DNA of 64,000 nt from Hyphomicrobiales bacterium (GTDB lineage Bacteria > Pseudomonadota > Alphaproteobacteria > Rhizobiales > Beijerinckiaceae): positions 248,001 through 312,000 of the forward strand of contig JAIXYZ010000011.1 in NCBI GenBank assembly GCA_027489955.1, written 5' to 3'. Shown piece by piece: positions 48,083 to 57,340 of this stretch; the stretch's first letter is position 1; each line of letters starts with the position of its first letter. The notes under the pieces were generated by a model, which was not told the DNA's origin, did not search any database, and saw nothing but the letters and a program-made list of their open reading frames with translations. The translations under genes and the position numbers were made by a program.

Positions 48083-51000
48083 TTGCGGGAATTCCTGACC
48101 GCCCTGGCGGCCATCGTGATTCTGGCGCTGGCCGCAGCGCTCGTCGGGCCGTGGTTCGTCAACTGGAGCGCCCATCGCGCGACCATCGACGCGCGCCTGA
48201 GCGAGCTTGCCGGCTATCGCGTGCGCACGGAGGGCAGCCTCTCGGTGGCGCTCCTGCCCTGGCCCCGGGCCTCCGCGCAGACCATCCTCATCGGCGACGA
48301 GAGCGCGGCCGCCACCGCGCGGATCGACGACTTCGCCATCGACATCGCCCTCGTGCCGCTGCTCCAGCGCCGGGTCCAGGTCAACGACATCCGCATCGGC
48401 AAGCTGGACGTCACCCTGGGCGTCGGCGATGGCGGCGAGGCCGCGGTCCCGCCGCCGCGCGGCGCGGGGATGCCGGCGGGCTGGCCGATATCGCTCGAGC
48501 GTCTCGCTCTCGCCCAGGGCTCGCTGCGCGTCGTGCGTTCCGATGGCGGGCAGACGGTCGTCTCCCCGATCCAGCTCGTGGCCAGCGCGGGATCGCTCTC
48601 CGGTCCCTGGCGCGTCCAGGGCAGCGCGGCCGATGTGGCGTTCCGCGTCAACACGGGAACGCGGGAGGCCGACGGGCGCGTGCGCACCGTCGCCGCCATC
48701 GGCGGCGAGCGCCACCCCCGGCTCGATTTCGACGGCTATCTGGGCGAGGCGGTGGACGGCACGCTGAAGGTCTCCATCGGCCCGCCGGTCCAGCCGGTGG
48801 ACAGCGGTCCACCCGTGCCCATCGTCGTGACCGGGCCGGTCAAGGGCACCCTGCGCCAGCTGGCCGCCGACGCGCTGAAGCTGGAGATCGCGGACGGCCC
48901 GACCGCCCTGCGCTTCGACGGAAAGGGCGCGCTCGACCTGACCGGCACGCCGCGCCTGTCCCTCGACTTCTCCGCCAAGTTCATCGACGCCGATGCGTTC
49001 CTGCTCTCGCCGTCCGGCAAGCAGTTCCTCACCCGCTCCGACAGAGGCTTCGGCGGCTGGCCGCTGGCGACGGCGATCACGCTCAAGGTCGACACGCTGA
49101 CGCTAGGCAACGAGGAGACCGGCGCGCTCGACGCCGCCGTCACGATCGGCAGCGGCGGCGCCGCCCTCCGGCGCCTGTCGGCCGTGCTGCCCGGGCAGAC
49201 GAAGGTCCGGTTCGAGGCGCAGGGCGCGAGCCGCGAGGGCAGCCTGTTCGGCAAGCTGGAGATCGACTCGGCCAGGCCCGAGCCGCTGGCGGGCTTCATC
49301 GCCACGCTCGGCGGTCCCGCCACCGCGATCCGGCTGGCGGGCGAAGCGCCCTTCACGTTGCGCACGGACGTCATCGCCACGCAGCAGGTGCTGGCCGCCT
49401 CCAGCCTGCAATGGGCGGCGGGCGATGCGCGCATCTCCGGCGCCGTGCGCTACACGCCGCCCGAGTCCGAGAGCGCGCGCGGCCGGCTGGAGGCGCAGCT
49501 CTCCACCTCGGCCTTCGACCTGGAACGCCTGCCGGCCCTGGGCAACATGCGCCGCAACATGGCGGCGGTGGACTTCGACATCCGCCTGGATGCCCGCGAT
49601 GTCCGCCACGGCGCCAGCGTGCGCTCGGGCGCAGGCACCGTGCAGGCGCACCTGGTCGCCGACGCGTCAGGGCTCGACATCCGGACCCTCGATATTGCCG
49701 GCGTCGCGGGGGCAAACGCCCGGGCGGCGGGGCGCATCGCCGATTCCGGCGAAGGCCGCGTGGAGGGCGAAGTCCGCGCCGCCCAGATCGGGCCGCTCAT
49801 GGCGCTGGCGGGCAAGGTCTGGGACGGCGACCACATCGTGACCGCGTTGCCCGCGGCGGTCGGACAGGCGGGCCTCGAGGCGCGGTTCTCAGTGGAATCC
49901 TCCAACCAGTCGGTCGACCGGGCTCTCGTCGGGCGGCTCGAAGGCACCAGCAACGACGGCATGAGCGTGGCCGCCGAAGGCGCCATCGCCCGCGACGACC
50001 AAGGCCAGCTCGACGAGATCTCCTCCGCCGAGATCCGCCTGAAGGCATCGGACGGCGGCAACCTGCTCAAGCTCGCGGGCCTCGGCGCCAGGGGCATGCC
50101 CTCCGGACCCGGCGAGGCCACCATCGCCTTCGGCCGCCGCCCGCGGCTGGGCTCCGTCATGTCCGTCACCGGGCGCGCGGACGGATGGAGCATCGCGACG
50201 CTCAGCCCCATCCCGCTGCGCGGCCGCGTGGAAACCCGCCGCGAGGGCACGTTCCGTTTCCAGGTGGCGGACGCGACGCCCTGGCTGAGGGACTGGCAGC
50301 TCGTCTCGCCGGACGACCGGCAGGCGCGCGAGGCGGGCCTGGACGTGAAGATCAGCCCCACGGGCGGGCGCTGGACGCTGGAGCCCCAGGGCCGCATCGG
50401 TTCCATCGACCTGTCGGGCGAGCTCACGGTGAACACCGCGAGCCGGTCGGTCAGCGGATCGATGCGTCTGGGCGGCGCGTCCCTGCCGGCCGTCATCGCC
50501 TGGGCCGGGCTCTACCCCACCGCCCCGCCCCGGCCGGGCACGATCTGGAGCATTGCCCGCTTCCCGGAAGCCCAGCCGATGCCCTTCAACGCGGAGATCG
50601 CGCTGAAAGTGGCCGAGATCGAGCTGGGCGGCGGCCGCACCGGCCGCGACGGCGAGGCCAACCTCCTCATCGGCGCCGATTCCATCTCGCTCAGGCCGTT
50701 CCGCGTCGACTATGCGGGAGCCACGCTGTCGGGCGAATTGTCCGCCAACCGCCAGGGCGGGCGCGCCGCCCTGGCCGGCGAGCTGGCGGTGTCGGACCTC
50801 TTCGCCCTCAGCCCGACGGCCCGCACTCTCGCCGCCGGACAGCTGGCGGCCCGCTTCCGCTTCGGCGCGTCGGGCGAAACGCCGACCGCCATGGTCGCGA
50901 ACGCGTCCGGCGCCGGCCAGGCCCGGTGGAGCGGCGCGGCCATCGCCGGCCTGTCGCCCCGCGCGGCGTCGGAGGTGGCGCGTGCCCAGGCCGGGACGGA

Positions 51001-51619
51001 AGGCGCCTTCCCCGGCGCCGACGAGATCGGCCGCAAGCTTGCGGCGGCGCTGGATGCGGGGCCGTTCATCCCCGCCCAGCGCGATCTCGACATTCCCTTC
51101 ACGATGAGCGCGGGCGTCGTGCGCTTCGGCCCGCTGATCGGCGAGACCGCGGAGGCGCGGCTGTCCGGCCAGTTCATCTTCGACCTGCGGACCCTTGCGC
51201 TGGAGGCGCGCGCCAACGTCCAGACGACCGGCTCGCCGCCCGGCTGGATCGGCGGGGCGCCCCAGTTCGCCGTGGCCTGGAAGGCGCAGGCGGGCCAGCC
51301 CGCCATGGTGCGCGAGGTCGATGCCGGCCCGCTGGTCAACGGGCTCGCTGCCCTGCGCCTCAGCCGCGAGGTGGAGAAGATCGAGCAGATGGAGGCCGAC
51401 GACCGCGAGCGCGCCTTCCACAACCGCAGGCTTCGCGCCGACCGTGAGCGCAACGCGCCCCCGCCGGCCCCTCCGCCGCCGCCTGTGGTGACGCCCGCGC
51501 CGCCGCCGCCGGCGCCGACCCCGCTGCCGCCCCCCGCACCCCAGGCGCCGCCATCGTCGGGGTCGATCAGGCCGGCACCCGCTCCGGCTCCCGCCCCGCT
51601 CGATATTTCGCCGCGCTGA
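48083..51619 (+). CDS. Large AsmA-family protein
   Basis: 1178 aa, TTG start with GAGAGGA upstream. One N-terminal membrane helix (residues 4-25, FLTALAAIVILALAAALVGPWFV), then AsmA-type beta-rich repeats including the N-terminal signature VNWSAHRATIDARLSELAGYRVRTEGSLSVALLPWPRASA and the C-terminal AsmA_2-like part. From about 1085 a charged helix (LSREVEKIEQMEADDRERAFHNRRLRADRERN) leads into a ~60-residue proline-rich tail. AsmA proteins are bridge-like lipid transporters between inner and outer membranes. Convergent with pepP with only 12 nt between stops. Confidence 0.88.
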   Translation: MREFLTALAAIVILALAAALVGPWFVNWSAHRATIDARLSELAGYRVRTEGSLSVALLPWPRASAQTILIGDESAAATARIDDFAIDIALVPLLQRRVQVNDIRIGKLDVTLGVGDGGEAAVPPPRGAGMPAGWPISLERLALAQGSLRVVRSDGGQTVVSPIQLVASAGSLSGPWRVQGSAADVAFRVNTGTREADGRVRTVAAIGGERHPRLDFDGYLGEAVDGTLKVSIGPPVQPVDSGPPVPIVVTGPVKGTLRQLAADALKLEIADGPTALRFDGKGALDLTGTPRLSLDFSAKFIDADAFLLSPSGKQFLTRSDRGFGGWPLATAITLKVDTLTLGNEETGALDAAVTIGSGGAALRRLSAVLPGQTKVRFEAQGASREGSLFGKLEIDSARPEPLAGFIATLGGPATAIRLAGEAPFTLRTDVIATQQVLAASSLQWAAGDARISGAVRYTPPESESARGRLEAQLSTSAFDLERLPALGNMRRNMAAVDFDIRLDARDVRHGASVRSGAGTVQAHLVADASGLDIRTLDIAGVAGANARAAGRIADSGEGRVEGEVRAAQIGPLMALAGKVWDGDHIVTALPAAVGQAGLEARFSVESSNQSVDRALVGRLEGTSNDGMSVAAEGAIARDDQGQLDEISSAEIRLKASDGGNLLKLAGLGARGMPSGPGEATIAFGRRPRLGSVMSVTGRADGWSIATLSPIPLRGRVETRREGTFRFQVADATPWLRDWQLVSPDDRQAREAGLDVKISPTGGRWTLEPQGRIGSIDLSGELTVNTASRSVSGSMRLGGASLPAVIAWAGLYPTAPPRPGTIWSIARFPEAQPMPFNAEIALKVAEIELGGGRTGRDGEANLLIGADSISLRPFRVDYAGATLSGELSANRQGGRAALAGELAVSDLFALSPTARTLAAGQLAARFRFGASGETPTAMVANASGAGQARWSGAAIAGLSPRAASEVARAQAGTEGAFPGADEIGRKLAAALDAGPFIPAQRDLDIPFTMSAGVVRFGPLIGETAEARLSGQFIFDLRTLALEARANVQTTGSPPGWIGGAPQFAVAWKAQAGQPAMVREVDAGPLVNGLAALRLSREVEKIEQMEADDRERAFHNRRLRADRERNAPPPAPPPPPVVTPAPPPPAPTPLPPPAPQAPPSSGSIRPAPAPAPAPLDISPR

Positions 51620-51631
51620 CCGGATCAGCCG

Positions 51632-53449
51632 TCAAGGCTGGAGCGGCGCGGTCGCCTGTTCGAGCCAGGCGCGGACCTCGCCCTCGACCAGCGGCCCGAT
51701 CTCGCGGCGCACGCGGGCGTGATAGGCATCGAGCCACGCGATCTCGGCCGGAGACAGGAGCGGGACGGCGATCAGCCGCGTGTCGATCGGTGCGAGCGTC
51801 AGCGTCTCGAAGTCCAGCATCGGGCGCTCGGCACCCTCGATCTCGGCCTCCCTGACCAGGACGAGGTTCTCGATCCGGATGCCGAAGCGGCCCTCCAGGT
51901 AGTAGCCCGGCTCGTTGGACAGGATCATGCCCGGTTCCAGCGCCACGGTGCCGAGGCGCGAGATGCGCTGCGGGCCCTCGTGGACCGACAGATACGACCC
52001 GACCCCGTGGCCCGTCCCGTGGTCGAAATCGAGGCCCGCCTCCCAGAGCGGCAGGCGCGCCAGCGCGTCGATCTGTGCGCCGGACGTGCCCTTGGGAAAC
52101 ACCGCGCGGGCAATGGCGATATGGCCCTTGAGCACGCGCGTGTAACGGTCCTGCATCAGCGCGTCGGGCGGGCCGACCGCGATCGTCCGGGTCACGTCGG
52201 TCGTCCCGTCCTCGTATTGCGCGCCGGAATCGATGAGGTAGATCCCCGGGCCGACGGGTCGGTCGGAGGCTTCGGTGACGCGGTAATGCGGCAGGGCCGC
52301 GTTCGGGCCCGCCGCCGAGATCGAGGGGAAAGAGAGATCGCGCAGGGCGCCCGTCTCGGACCGGAACCTCTCCAGAGCCTCCGCCGCCGATATTTCCGTC
52401 AGGCGGCCCGATGGGGCCTGGCCGTCGAACCAGGCCAGGAACCGCACCAGCGCCGCCGCGTCCCGCCTGTGGGCGGCGCGGGCGCCCGCGCGCTCCGCTT
52501 CGTTCTTCACCGCCTTCATGGCGGACACCGGGTCCAGCCCGAGGTCGGCTTCGCCGCCTGAATCCTGGAAGCCCGAGACGAGCGCGGCCGCCACGCTCGT
52601 CTTGTCGAAGCGGATGCGCGCGCCGCTTGACCCGAGCTTCGCCAGCCGGGCGGGCAGTTCGTCGGGCTCGGCGAGGTCGGCGAGCCCCGCAAACGCGGCG
52701 CGAACGGGGCCATCCAGCTTCCGACCGTCGAGATAGACGGTCGGGCGGCCGGTTGCAGGCACGTACGCGTAGCCGAGCGCGAGGGGCGTATGGTCCACGT
52801 CGCCGCCGCGGATGTTGAACGTCCAGGCAAGATTGTGGGGGTCGCTGACCAGCAGGCCTGCGACCTGCGCCTTCACCAGCGCCTCGCGCACCCGGCCGAG
52901 CTTGTCGGCGGCAGATTCGCCCGCGAGCGCTTCGGGATGCAGGCGAACCGGGGCGCAGGGAGCCGGGGGCCGGTCGTTCCAGATCGCGTCGATGGGATTG
53001 GAGGCGACCGCCACGGCGCTGCCGCCCGCCCGGCGGGCCGCGTCGGCGATGCGCCTGGCCTGGTCCGGCGTCAGCAGCCACGGGTCGTAGCCGATCGTGC
53101 CTCCGGCGAGTTCAGCGGCGATCCAGTCCTCGACCGATTGGCTGGCGAGCTGAACGGGCGCGATCACCGCAATGTCGGTCTGCTCGGCTGCCTGGATCGT
53201 GTAGCGGCCATCGACCACGAGCGCGGCCTTGCCGGAAAGGATCACGGCCGACCCCGCGGAGCCGGTGAAGCCCGTGAGCCAGGCCAGCCGCTCGGCGCAG
53301 GCCGGCACGTATTCCGACTGATGCTCGTCCGAGCGCGGCACCACGAAGCCGTCGAGCCCGAATTCGGCAAGGACGGACCGCAGCCGGGCGACCCGGCCCG
53401 CGACGGCGTCACGATCCGATCGGTCCTCGAAACTCTGGAATCGGCTCAT
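51632..53449 (-). CDS. pepP: Xaa-Pro aminopeptidase, three-domain M24 type
   Basis: 605 aa from ATG 53449 (GGGAG upstream). Two creatinase N-domains (residues 15-300) and an M24 pita-bread catalytic domain: metal ligands Asp in YLIDSGAQYEDG and GTTDVTRTIAVG, His in HGTGHGVGSYLSVHEGP, Glu in LSNEPGYYLEGRFGIRIENLVLV. The M24_C tail ends WLEQATAPLQP. It removes N-terminal residues from X-Pro peptides using two Mn2+ or Zn2+ ions. The long form resembles eukaryotic XPNPEP1 and is common in alphaproteobacteria. Confidence 0.94.
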   Translation of the reverse strand: MSRFQSFEDRSDRDAVAGRVARLRSVLAEFGLDGFVVPRSDEHQSEYVPACAERLAWLTGFTGSAGSAVILSGKAALVVDGRYTIQAAEQTDIAVIAPVQLASQSVEDWIAAELAGGTIGYDPWLLTPDQARRIADAARRAGGSAVAVASNPIDAIWNDRPPAPCAPVRLHPEALAGESAADKLGRVREALVKAQVAGLLVSDPHNLAWTFNIRGGDVDHTPLALGYAYVPATGRPTVYLDGRKLDGPVRAAFAGLADLAEPDELPARLAKLGSSGARIRFDKTSVAAALVSGFQDSGGEADLGLDPVSAMKAVKNEAERAGARAAHRRDAAALVRFLAWFDGQAPSGRLTEISAAEALERFRSETGALRDLSFPSISAAGPNAALPHYRVTEASDRPVGPGIYLIDSGAQYEDGTTDVTRTIAVGPPDALMQDRYTRVLKGHIAIARAVFPKGTSGAQIDALARLPLWEAGLDFDHGTGHGVGSYLSVHEGPQRISRLGTVALEPGMILSNEPGYYLEGRFGIRIENLVLVREAEIEGAERPMLDFETLTLAPIDTRLIAVPLLSPAEIAWLDAYHARVRREIGPLVEGEVRAWLEQATAPLQP

Positions 53450-53593
53450 GAGTGTCTCCCGGTCGCCCGTGCGGCCCGCTCGGCGGCGCCGCCTGCCAGG
53501 ACGATTACGGGCGCGCGGGCTGCCGGGCAAGCGGGCACGCCCGACGCCGCGAAAAGCGGCAGTCGCATGCGTTTCATGCAAGATGCGGGATGA

Positions 53594-53676
53594 TTAATGC
53601 GATTTAACCATTCGTTCTGCATAGAGCGCATAGCTCACATGCGATGCAGCATATATCTCGCAAGTGCGAAATAACC
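53594..53676 (+). promoter_or_regulatory. AT-rich control region of the small-protein locus with TTAA-type boxes
   Basis: TTAA (53594-53597), 6 nt, TTAACCAT (53604-53611): near match to CtrA sites (TTAA-N7-TTAA; half-site TTAACCAT). TGCGATTTAACC (53598-53609) is repeated with two changes as TGCGAAATAACC (53665-53676). TATATC (53652-53657) could be a -10 element. The AT content contrasts sharply with the surrounding sequence. Confidence 0.5.
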
Positions 53677-53732
53677 TACTTAAGTCGCACAACAAGAACA
53701 GAGACTGGCGCTCAACCCGATTGGAGACTGCC

Positions 53733-53954
53733 ATGACCACCGCTGCTTTCGAGACCAGCCACCTTCAGGCTCCGCAGGTGCGGACTTCGTTCCTCGCGCG
53801 CCTCATCGAGACGCTGCGTCTGGCCCGTCAGGCCCGCGCCGAGCGCGAGATCGCCCGCTACGGCTACCTGATGCGCAAGTACAACCTCGCCGAGACGACG
53901 GACGGGCTCGATGCCTTCCCGTCGGCGACGCAGGCTCTGCCCTTCACCCGCTGA
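53733..53954 (+). CDS. Small basic helical protein, unknown function
   Basis: 73 aa, ATG 53733 with TTGGAG 7 nt upstream. Centre (residues 18-50) is an Arg-rich amphipathic helix: SFLARLIETLRLARQARAEREIARYGYLMRKYN. The aspartate-rich tail ends ALPFTR. It resembles in size and charge the short DUF1127-type proteins of alphaproteobacteria, which bind RNA or other small partners, but I cannot place it in that family. It is followed 55 nt later by a second micro-gene. Confidence 0.7.
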   Translation: MTTAAFETSHLQAPQVRTSFLARLIETLRLARQARAEREIARYGYLMRKYNLAETTDGLDAFPSATQALPFTR

Positions 53955-54009
53955 GCGTCCTCGCCAGCGGCCCCGCCGCCGGGTTGGCGGCGTCAGAAGG
54001 AGTTACACC

Positions 54010-54132
54010 ATGTCCCCGATTCTCGTCTGGAAGGCTCTTGGACGCGCCGTCGCCTTCGTGGCCGACGTCGTCCGCGAGACGCGCGCCCTGCGCCGCCGCC
54101 TCGGCCGGTCCCACTATTCCTTCGAGTCGTGA
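54010..54132 (+). CDS. 40-residue protein, unknown function
   Basis: MSPILVWKALGRAVAFVADV then VRETRALRRRLGRSHYSFES: a hydrophobic amphipathic N-terminal half and a basic second half. AAGGAG (53997-54002) stands 7 nt before the ATG, a near-perfect SD, so translation is likely. In the same transcript unit as the 73-aa protein. Could sit at the membrane surface; no family recognised. Confidence 0.62.
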   Translation: MSPILVWKALGRAVAFVADVVRETRALRRRLGRSHYSFES

Positions 54133-54136
54133 GCCT

Positions 54137-55066
54137 TCAGCCGCGGTTCTTCCGCGGCTTCCCTCCGCTTGCCGATAGAACGAGCGTCGCCCAACCCTCC
54201 AGGTTGGTGCGGCGCTTCAGTTTCAGGCCCTGCGCGGCATAGGCCGACAGCACGCCGTTGACATCCCGGTCGATCAGGCCGGACAGGATCAGCGTCCCGC
54301 CCGGCGCGAGCCGTGCCGCGATGGACGGCGCCAGCCCCATCAACGGCCGCGCCAGGATATTGGCGAAGATCAGGTCGAACCGGCCCCGCGCAGCCATGGC
54401 GTGGCGCACGCCCGGGGCGACGTAGAGCTTCAGCCAGGGCCCGATCCCGTTATGGCGCGCATTGGCCCGCGCCACGTCCACCGCGACCGGATCGATATCC
54501 CCCGCGACGACGGGCTGGCGCAGGGCCTTGGCGGCCGCGAAGGCCAGGATCCCCGTCCCCGTCCCCACGTCCAGAACCCGGCGCGGCCGGCGCCGGCGCA
54601 GCTCGTCCACCAGGGCAAGGAGGCAGCCGCGCGTGGTGCCATGGTGCCCCGTGCCGAAGGCCAGGGCCGCCTCGATCTCGATGCCGAGATCGGATGGACG
54701 CACCGCGGCCCGGTCATGGGCGCCGTGCACGAGGAAGCGCCCGGCCCGCACCGGCTTCAGCCCGTCGAGCGACGCCTTCACCCAGTCCTGCGGCGTGATG
54801 GCGTGGAACGTCGCCTCGTCCGCACCGTCCCCGACGATCGGGCGCACCAGGTCCCGGATGGCGTCCTCGTCCGGCTGCTCGGTGAAATAGGCCTCCAGCA
54901 GCCAGTACGGCGAGCCGTCCTCCCGTTCCAGTTCGAAGGCCGCCACGGCGGTCTCGGTGGGGTCGAAGACCTCGCTGATGAGGTCGGTCATCCGGCGCGC
55001 GGCCTTCTCCGTGGTGGAGATGCGCATGAGGACGGTGGGGCGGTGGGGCGGCAGGCCTTCGATCAT
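54137..55066 (-). CDS. prmA: Ribosomal protein L11 methyltransferase
   Basis: 309 aa. N-terminal L11-recognition domain (residues 1-110, with ITPQDWVKASLDGLKPVRAGRFLVHG), then the Rossmann methyltransferase: ALAFGTGHHGTTRGCLLAL (characteristic PrmA 'FGTGxHxTT' motif), RVLDVGTGTGILAFAAAKAL, VVAGDIDPVAVDVARAN and DLIFANILARPLMGLAP (NPPY-like 'NIL'). It trimethylates L11 on lysines and the N-terminus. Its stop lies 4 nt from the convergent micro-gene. Confidence 0.93.
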   Translation of the reverse strand: MIEGLPPHRPTVLMRISTTEKAARRMTDLISEVFDPTETAVAAFELEREDGSPYWLLEAYFTEQPDEDAIRDLVRPIVGDGADEATFHAITPQDWVKASLDGLKPVRAGRFLVHGAHDRAAVRPSDLGIEIEAALAFGTGHHGTTRGCLLALVDELRRRRPRRVLDVGTGTGILAFAAAKALRQPVVAGDIDPVAVDVARANARHNGIGPWLKLYVAPGVRHAMAARGRFDLIFANILARPLMGLAPSIAARLAPGGTLILSGLIDRDVNGVLSAYAAQGLKLKRRTNLEGWATLVLSASGGKPRKNRG

Positions 55067-55176
55067 GGCGTTCCGTTACCGGAGCGCGGCCGCGCTGTCG
55101 ATTGCCGCCGCGCGGAACAGGCCGCGGGCCGGGCCGTTGGTTGCCGGAACCCCGAACGCATCGGAGAGCGGCGGCG

Positions 55177-55389
55177 ATGACGAAGACGCTGAAGGCCGGC
55201 GACAAGGTCTCCTGGGAGACCAGCCAGGGACGCACCAAGGGCAAGGTCGTGCGCAAGCAGACCAGCCCGACGACCATCAAGGGCCACACCGTGAAGGCCT
55301 CTCCCGACGACCCGCAATACATCGTCAAGAGCGAGAAGACCGGCGCGCGTGCCGCCCACAAGCCGGGCGCTCTGCGCAAGGCGACCTGA
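55177..55389 (+). CDS. DUF2945 (Tudor-like) small protein
   Basis: 70 aa. MTKTLKAGDKVSWETSQGRTKGKVVRKQTSPTT... followed by DDPQYIVKSEKTGARAAHKPGALRKAT is the typical DUF2945 sequence: an SH3/Tudor-like barrel, also called hypervirulence-associated protein Tudor domain. Rich in lysine; function unknown. Followed 13 nt later by a small disordered protein. Confidence 0.88.
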   Translation: MTKTLKAGDKVSWETSQGRTKGKVVRKQTSPTTIKGHTVKASPDDPQYIVKSEKTGARAAHKPGALRKAT

Positions 55390-55402
55390 AGGAGGACGGA
55401 CC

Positions 55403-55636
55403 ATGGATCCCAAGCGCCCCATACCTGAGAGCAACCCGAAGGAGCCGGACGCTCCGCCTGCCCCGTCTCCCGGCCAGCGCGAGAGGCCGGCCGATGCCCG
55501 GCTCGCGCCGGATGCCGGATCGAGCGCCGACAGCGCACCGGGCCAATGGTCCGAACGGCGTCCGGCGGATGGATCGGACCGGGCGCGCGCCGACGATCCG
55601 GTCGGCGAGACGGCCCGCGAGCGCGACGGCGCCTGA
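55403..55636 (+). CDS. Small disordered Pro/Glu/Asp-rich protein
   Basis: 77 aa with AAGGAGGAC just upstream of the ATG, one of the strongest SDs in the window. Sequence is low complexity, with PKEPDAPPAPSPGQRERPADARL and RARADDPVGETARERDGA, and should be intrinsically disordered. No hydrophobic core or signal peptide. Its closeness to the DUF2945 gene suggests a common transcript. Function unknown. Confidence 0.6.
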   Translation: MDPKRPIPESNPKEPDAPPAPSPGQRERPADARLAPDAGSSADSAPGQWSERRPADGSDRARADDPVGETARERDGA

Positions 55637-55770
55637 GAAGCAGCCCTTCCAGGCGACGCGCCCGCGTTATGCGCGCGTATCCGCAGGACGGCCCTTCCCT
55701 TTCGCACGGCAAAGGACATGGCGGCCCCCGCCCGGTTCAGCTATCAGGCCCGGGCGCGCGAGGGGGACCC

Positions 55771-56319
55771 ATGGACATTGCAGGCCAGATCGTCGCGGTG
55801 AGCTGCCGGCGGGGTCATCACTTCAGCAAGGACAACCAGCTCTCCATCCGGCTCGTTGCCGGGCACGGCGTGGAGGGCGACGGCCATGCCGGCGCGACTG
55901 TCAAGCATCGCTCCCGCGTGCGCGTCGACGCGACCCAGCCGAACCTGCGGCAGGTCCATCTCATCCACGCAGAGCTCTTCGACGAACTGGACGCGCAGGG
56001 CTTTCGCATCGCGCCCGGCGCGCTGGGAGAGAACGTCACGACGAGGGGAATCGATCTCCTGTCCCTGCCGCGCGGAACGCTGCTGAAGCTCGGCGACGAG
56101 GCGCTGATCGAGATCACCGGCCTGCGCAATCCCTGCAGCCAGATCGAAGCCTACAGGCCGGGCCTGCTCGCCGCGGTGCTGGACCGGGATGCGGACGGCA
56201 ATGTCGTGCGCAAGACCGGCGTCATGGCCATCGTGCTGCGCGGCGGAGATGTGCGCCCCGGCGACCCGATCGGGCAGACGCTGCCCCCCGAGCCCCACCA
56301 GAGCCTCCGGCCGGTCTAG
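55771..56319 (+). CDS. MOSC domain-containing protein (stand-alone)
   Basis: 182 aa, ATG with GAGGGGG upstream. Single MOSC domain: GVEGDGHAGATVKHRSRVR, QVHLIHAELFDEL, GALGENVTTRGIDLLSLPRGTLLKLG and the conserved cysteine in ITGLRNPCSQIEAYRPGL (around residue 118), the presumed sulfur/molybdenum carrier. Similar to YiiM-type proteins, which reduce N-hydroxylated purines. Second MOSC gene in this window, of a different sub-type than that at 24083. Confidence 0.88.
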   Translation: MDIAGQIVAVSCRRGHHFSKDNQLSIRLVAGHGVEGDGHAGATVKHRSRVRVDATQPNLRQVHLIHAELFDELDAQGFRIAPGALGENVTTRGIDLLSLPRGTLLKLGDEALIEITGLRNPCSQIEAYRPGLLAAVLDRDADGNVVRKTGVMAIVLRGGDVRPGDPIGQTLPPEPHQSLRPV

Positions 56320-56388
56320 CGGGGCGGCGGCGCTGCTCCCGATCCCATGGCGGGATGGGAGCGACGCTGCGTCCGGAACCTTGCCGCG

Positions 56389-56420
56389 AAAACCAAAACG
56401 GGCCCCTCGCGGGGCCCGTT
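56389..56420 (-). terminator. Rho-independent terminator of the petABC operon
   Basis: Minus strand AACGGGCCCC, loop GCGA, GGGGCCCGTT then TTGGTTTT; 10-bp stem, 25 nt after the cytochrome c1 stop. It may also stop transcription from the MOSC gene on the other side. Confidence 0.9.
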
Positions 56421-56445
56421 CTCGTTTCGATGTGCTGGCGGTCGG

Positions 56446-57315
56446 TCAGGCCACGCTGGCCGGATCGCCGCCGGCGCGGGCCCAGATCTTCTTCTTGGTG
56501 AAGTAGAGCAGGCCGGCGAAGACGATCAGGAAGATGATGACCTTGAAGCCCATCTGCTTGCGGGCCTCCATGTGCGGCTCGGCCGCCCACATCATGAACG
56601 CCGTCACGTCCTTGGCGTACTGGGCCACCGTCTCGGGCACGGGAGCGCGCCCGTCCTGGCCCTTCGGATACTCGACCTGGCCGTCGGACAGGGGCTTGGC
56701 CATCGCGATGGCGTTGCCCGGCATGTAGAGGTTGTAGTGCTGGCCCGGCGCCAGCGTAACGCCCGCCGGCGGCTCGACATAGCCGTTGAGCAGCGCGACG
56801 ATGTAGTCCGGCCCGTGCTCCTGGTACTGCGTCACCGCATCCAGGATGAACCAGGGGAAGCCGCGCGAATAGGTGCGGGCCTTGGCGAGCACCGAGAAGT
56901 CTGGCGGATAGGCGCCGCCATTGGCCGCGCGCGCCGCGTTCTCGTTCGGGAATGCCTTCGGGAACTTGTCCGCCGGCCGGCCCGGGCGCTGGAACATTTC
57001 GCCCGCGTCGTTGGGCCCGTCCGTCACCTGGTAGGTGGCGGCGAGCGCCTCCACCTGCCCGCGGGAGAATTCCGGCCCGCCCGGCTGGGCGAGGTTGCGG
57101 AACGACACCATCGAGAGCGAATGGCAGGCCGCGCAGACTTCCTTGTAGACCTTGAAGCCGCGCTGCAGCTGCGCCCGGTCATACGTGCCGAACGGACCGG
57201 CGAAGCTCCAGGACTGGCGCGGCGGCGTCGCCCCGCCCTCGGCGGCGAAGGCCGCGACGGGAGCGGAGAGGAACGCCGCGATGGCGCCGGCGATGAGGAG
57301 GGTGGTCTTTTTCAT
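56446..57315 (-). CDS. petC: Cytochrome c1 subunit of bc1 complex
   Basis: 289 aa. Signal peptide of ~24 residues (AAFAA|E), haem c motif CAACH at 61-65 (EVCAACHSLSMVSFRNL), sixth ligand Met in MPGNAIAMAKPLSD, and a C-terminal membrane anchor (MGFKVIIFLIVFAGLLYFTKKKIW). It receives electrons from the Rieske protein and passes them to soluble or membrane cytochrome c. Unlike some rhizobial fbcH fusions, cytochrome b and c1 are separate genes here. Confidence 0.96.
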   Translation of the reverse strand: MKKTTLLIAGAIAAFLSAPVAAFAAEGGATPPRQSWSFAGPFGTYDRAQLQRGFKVYKEVCAACHSLSMVSFRNLAQPGGPEFSRGQVEALAATYQVTDGPNDAGEMFQRPGRPADKFPKAFPNENAARAANGGAYPPDFSVLAKARTYSRGFPWFILDAVTQYQEHGPDYIVALLNGYVEPPAGVTLAPGQHYNLYMPGNAIAMAKPLSDGQVEYPKGQDGRAPVPETVAQYAKDVTAFMMWAAEPHMEARKQMGFKVIIFLIVFAGLLYFTKKKIWARAGGDPASVA

Positions 57316-57340
57316 CGGGTTGGTCCCCAGCCTCTTCGGC

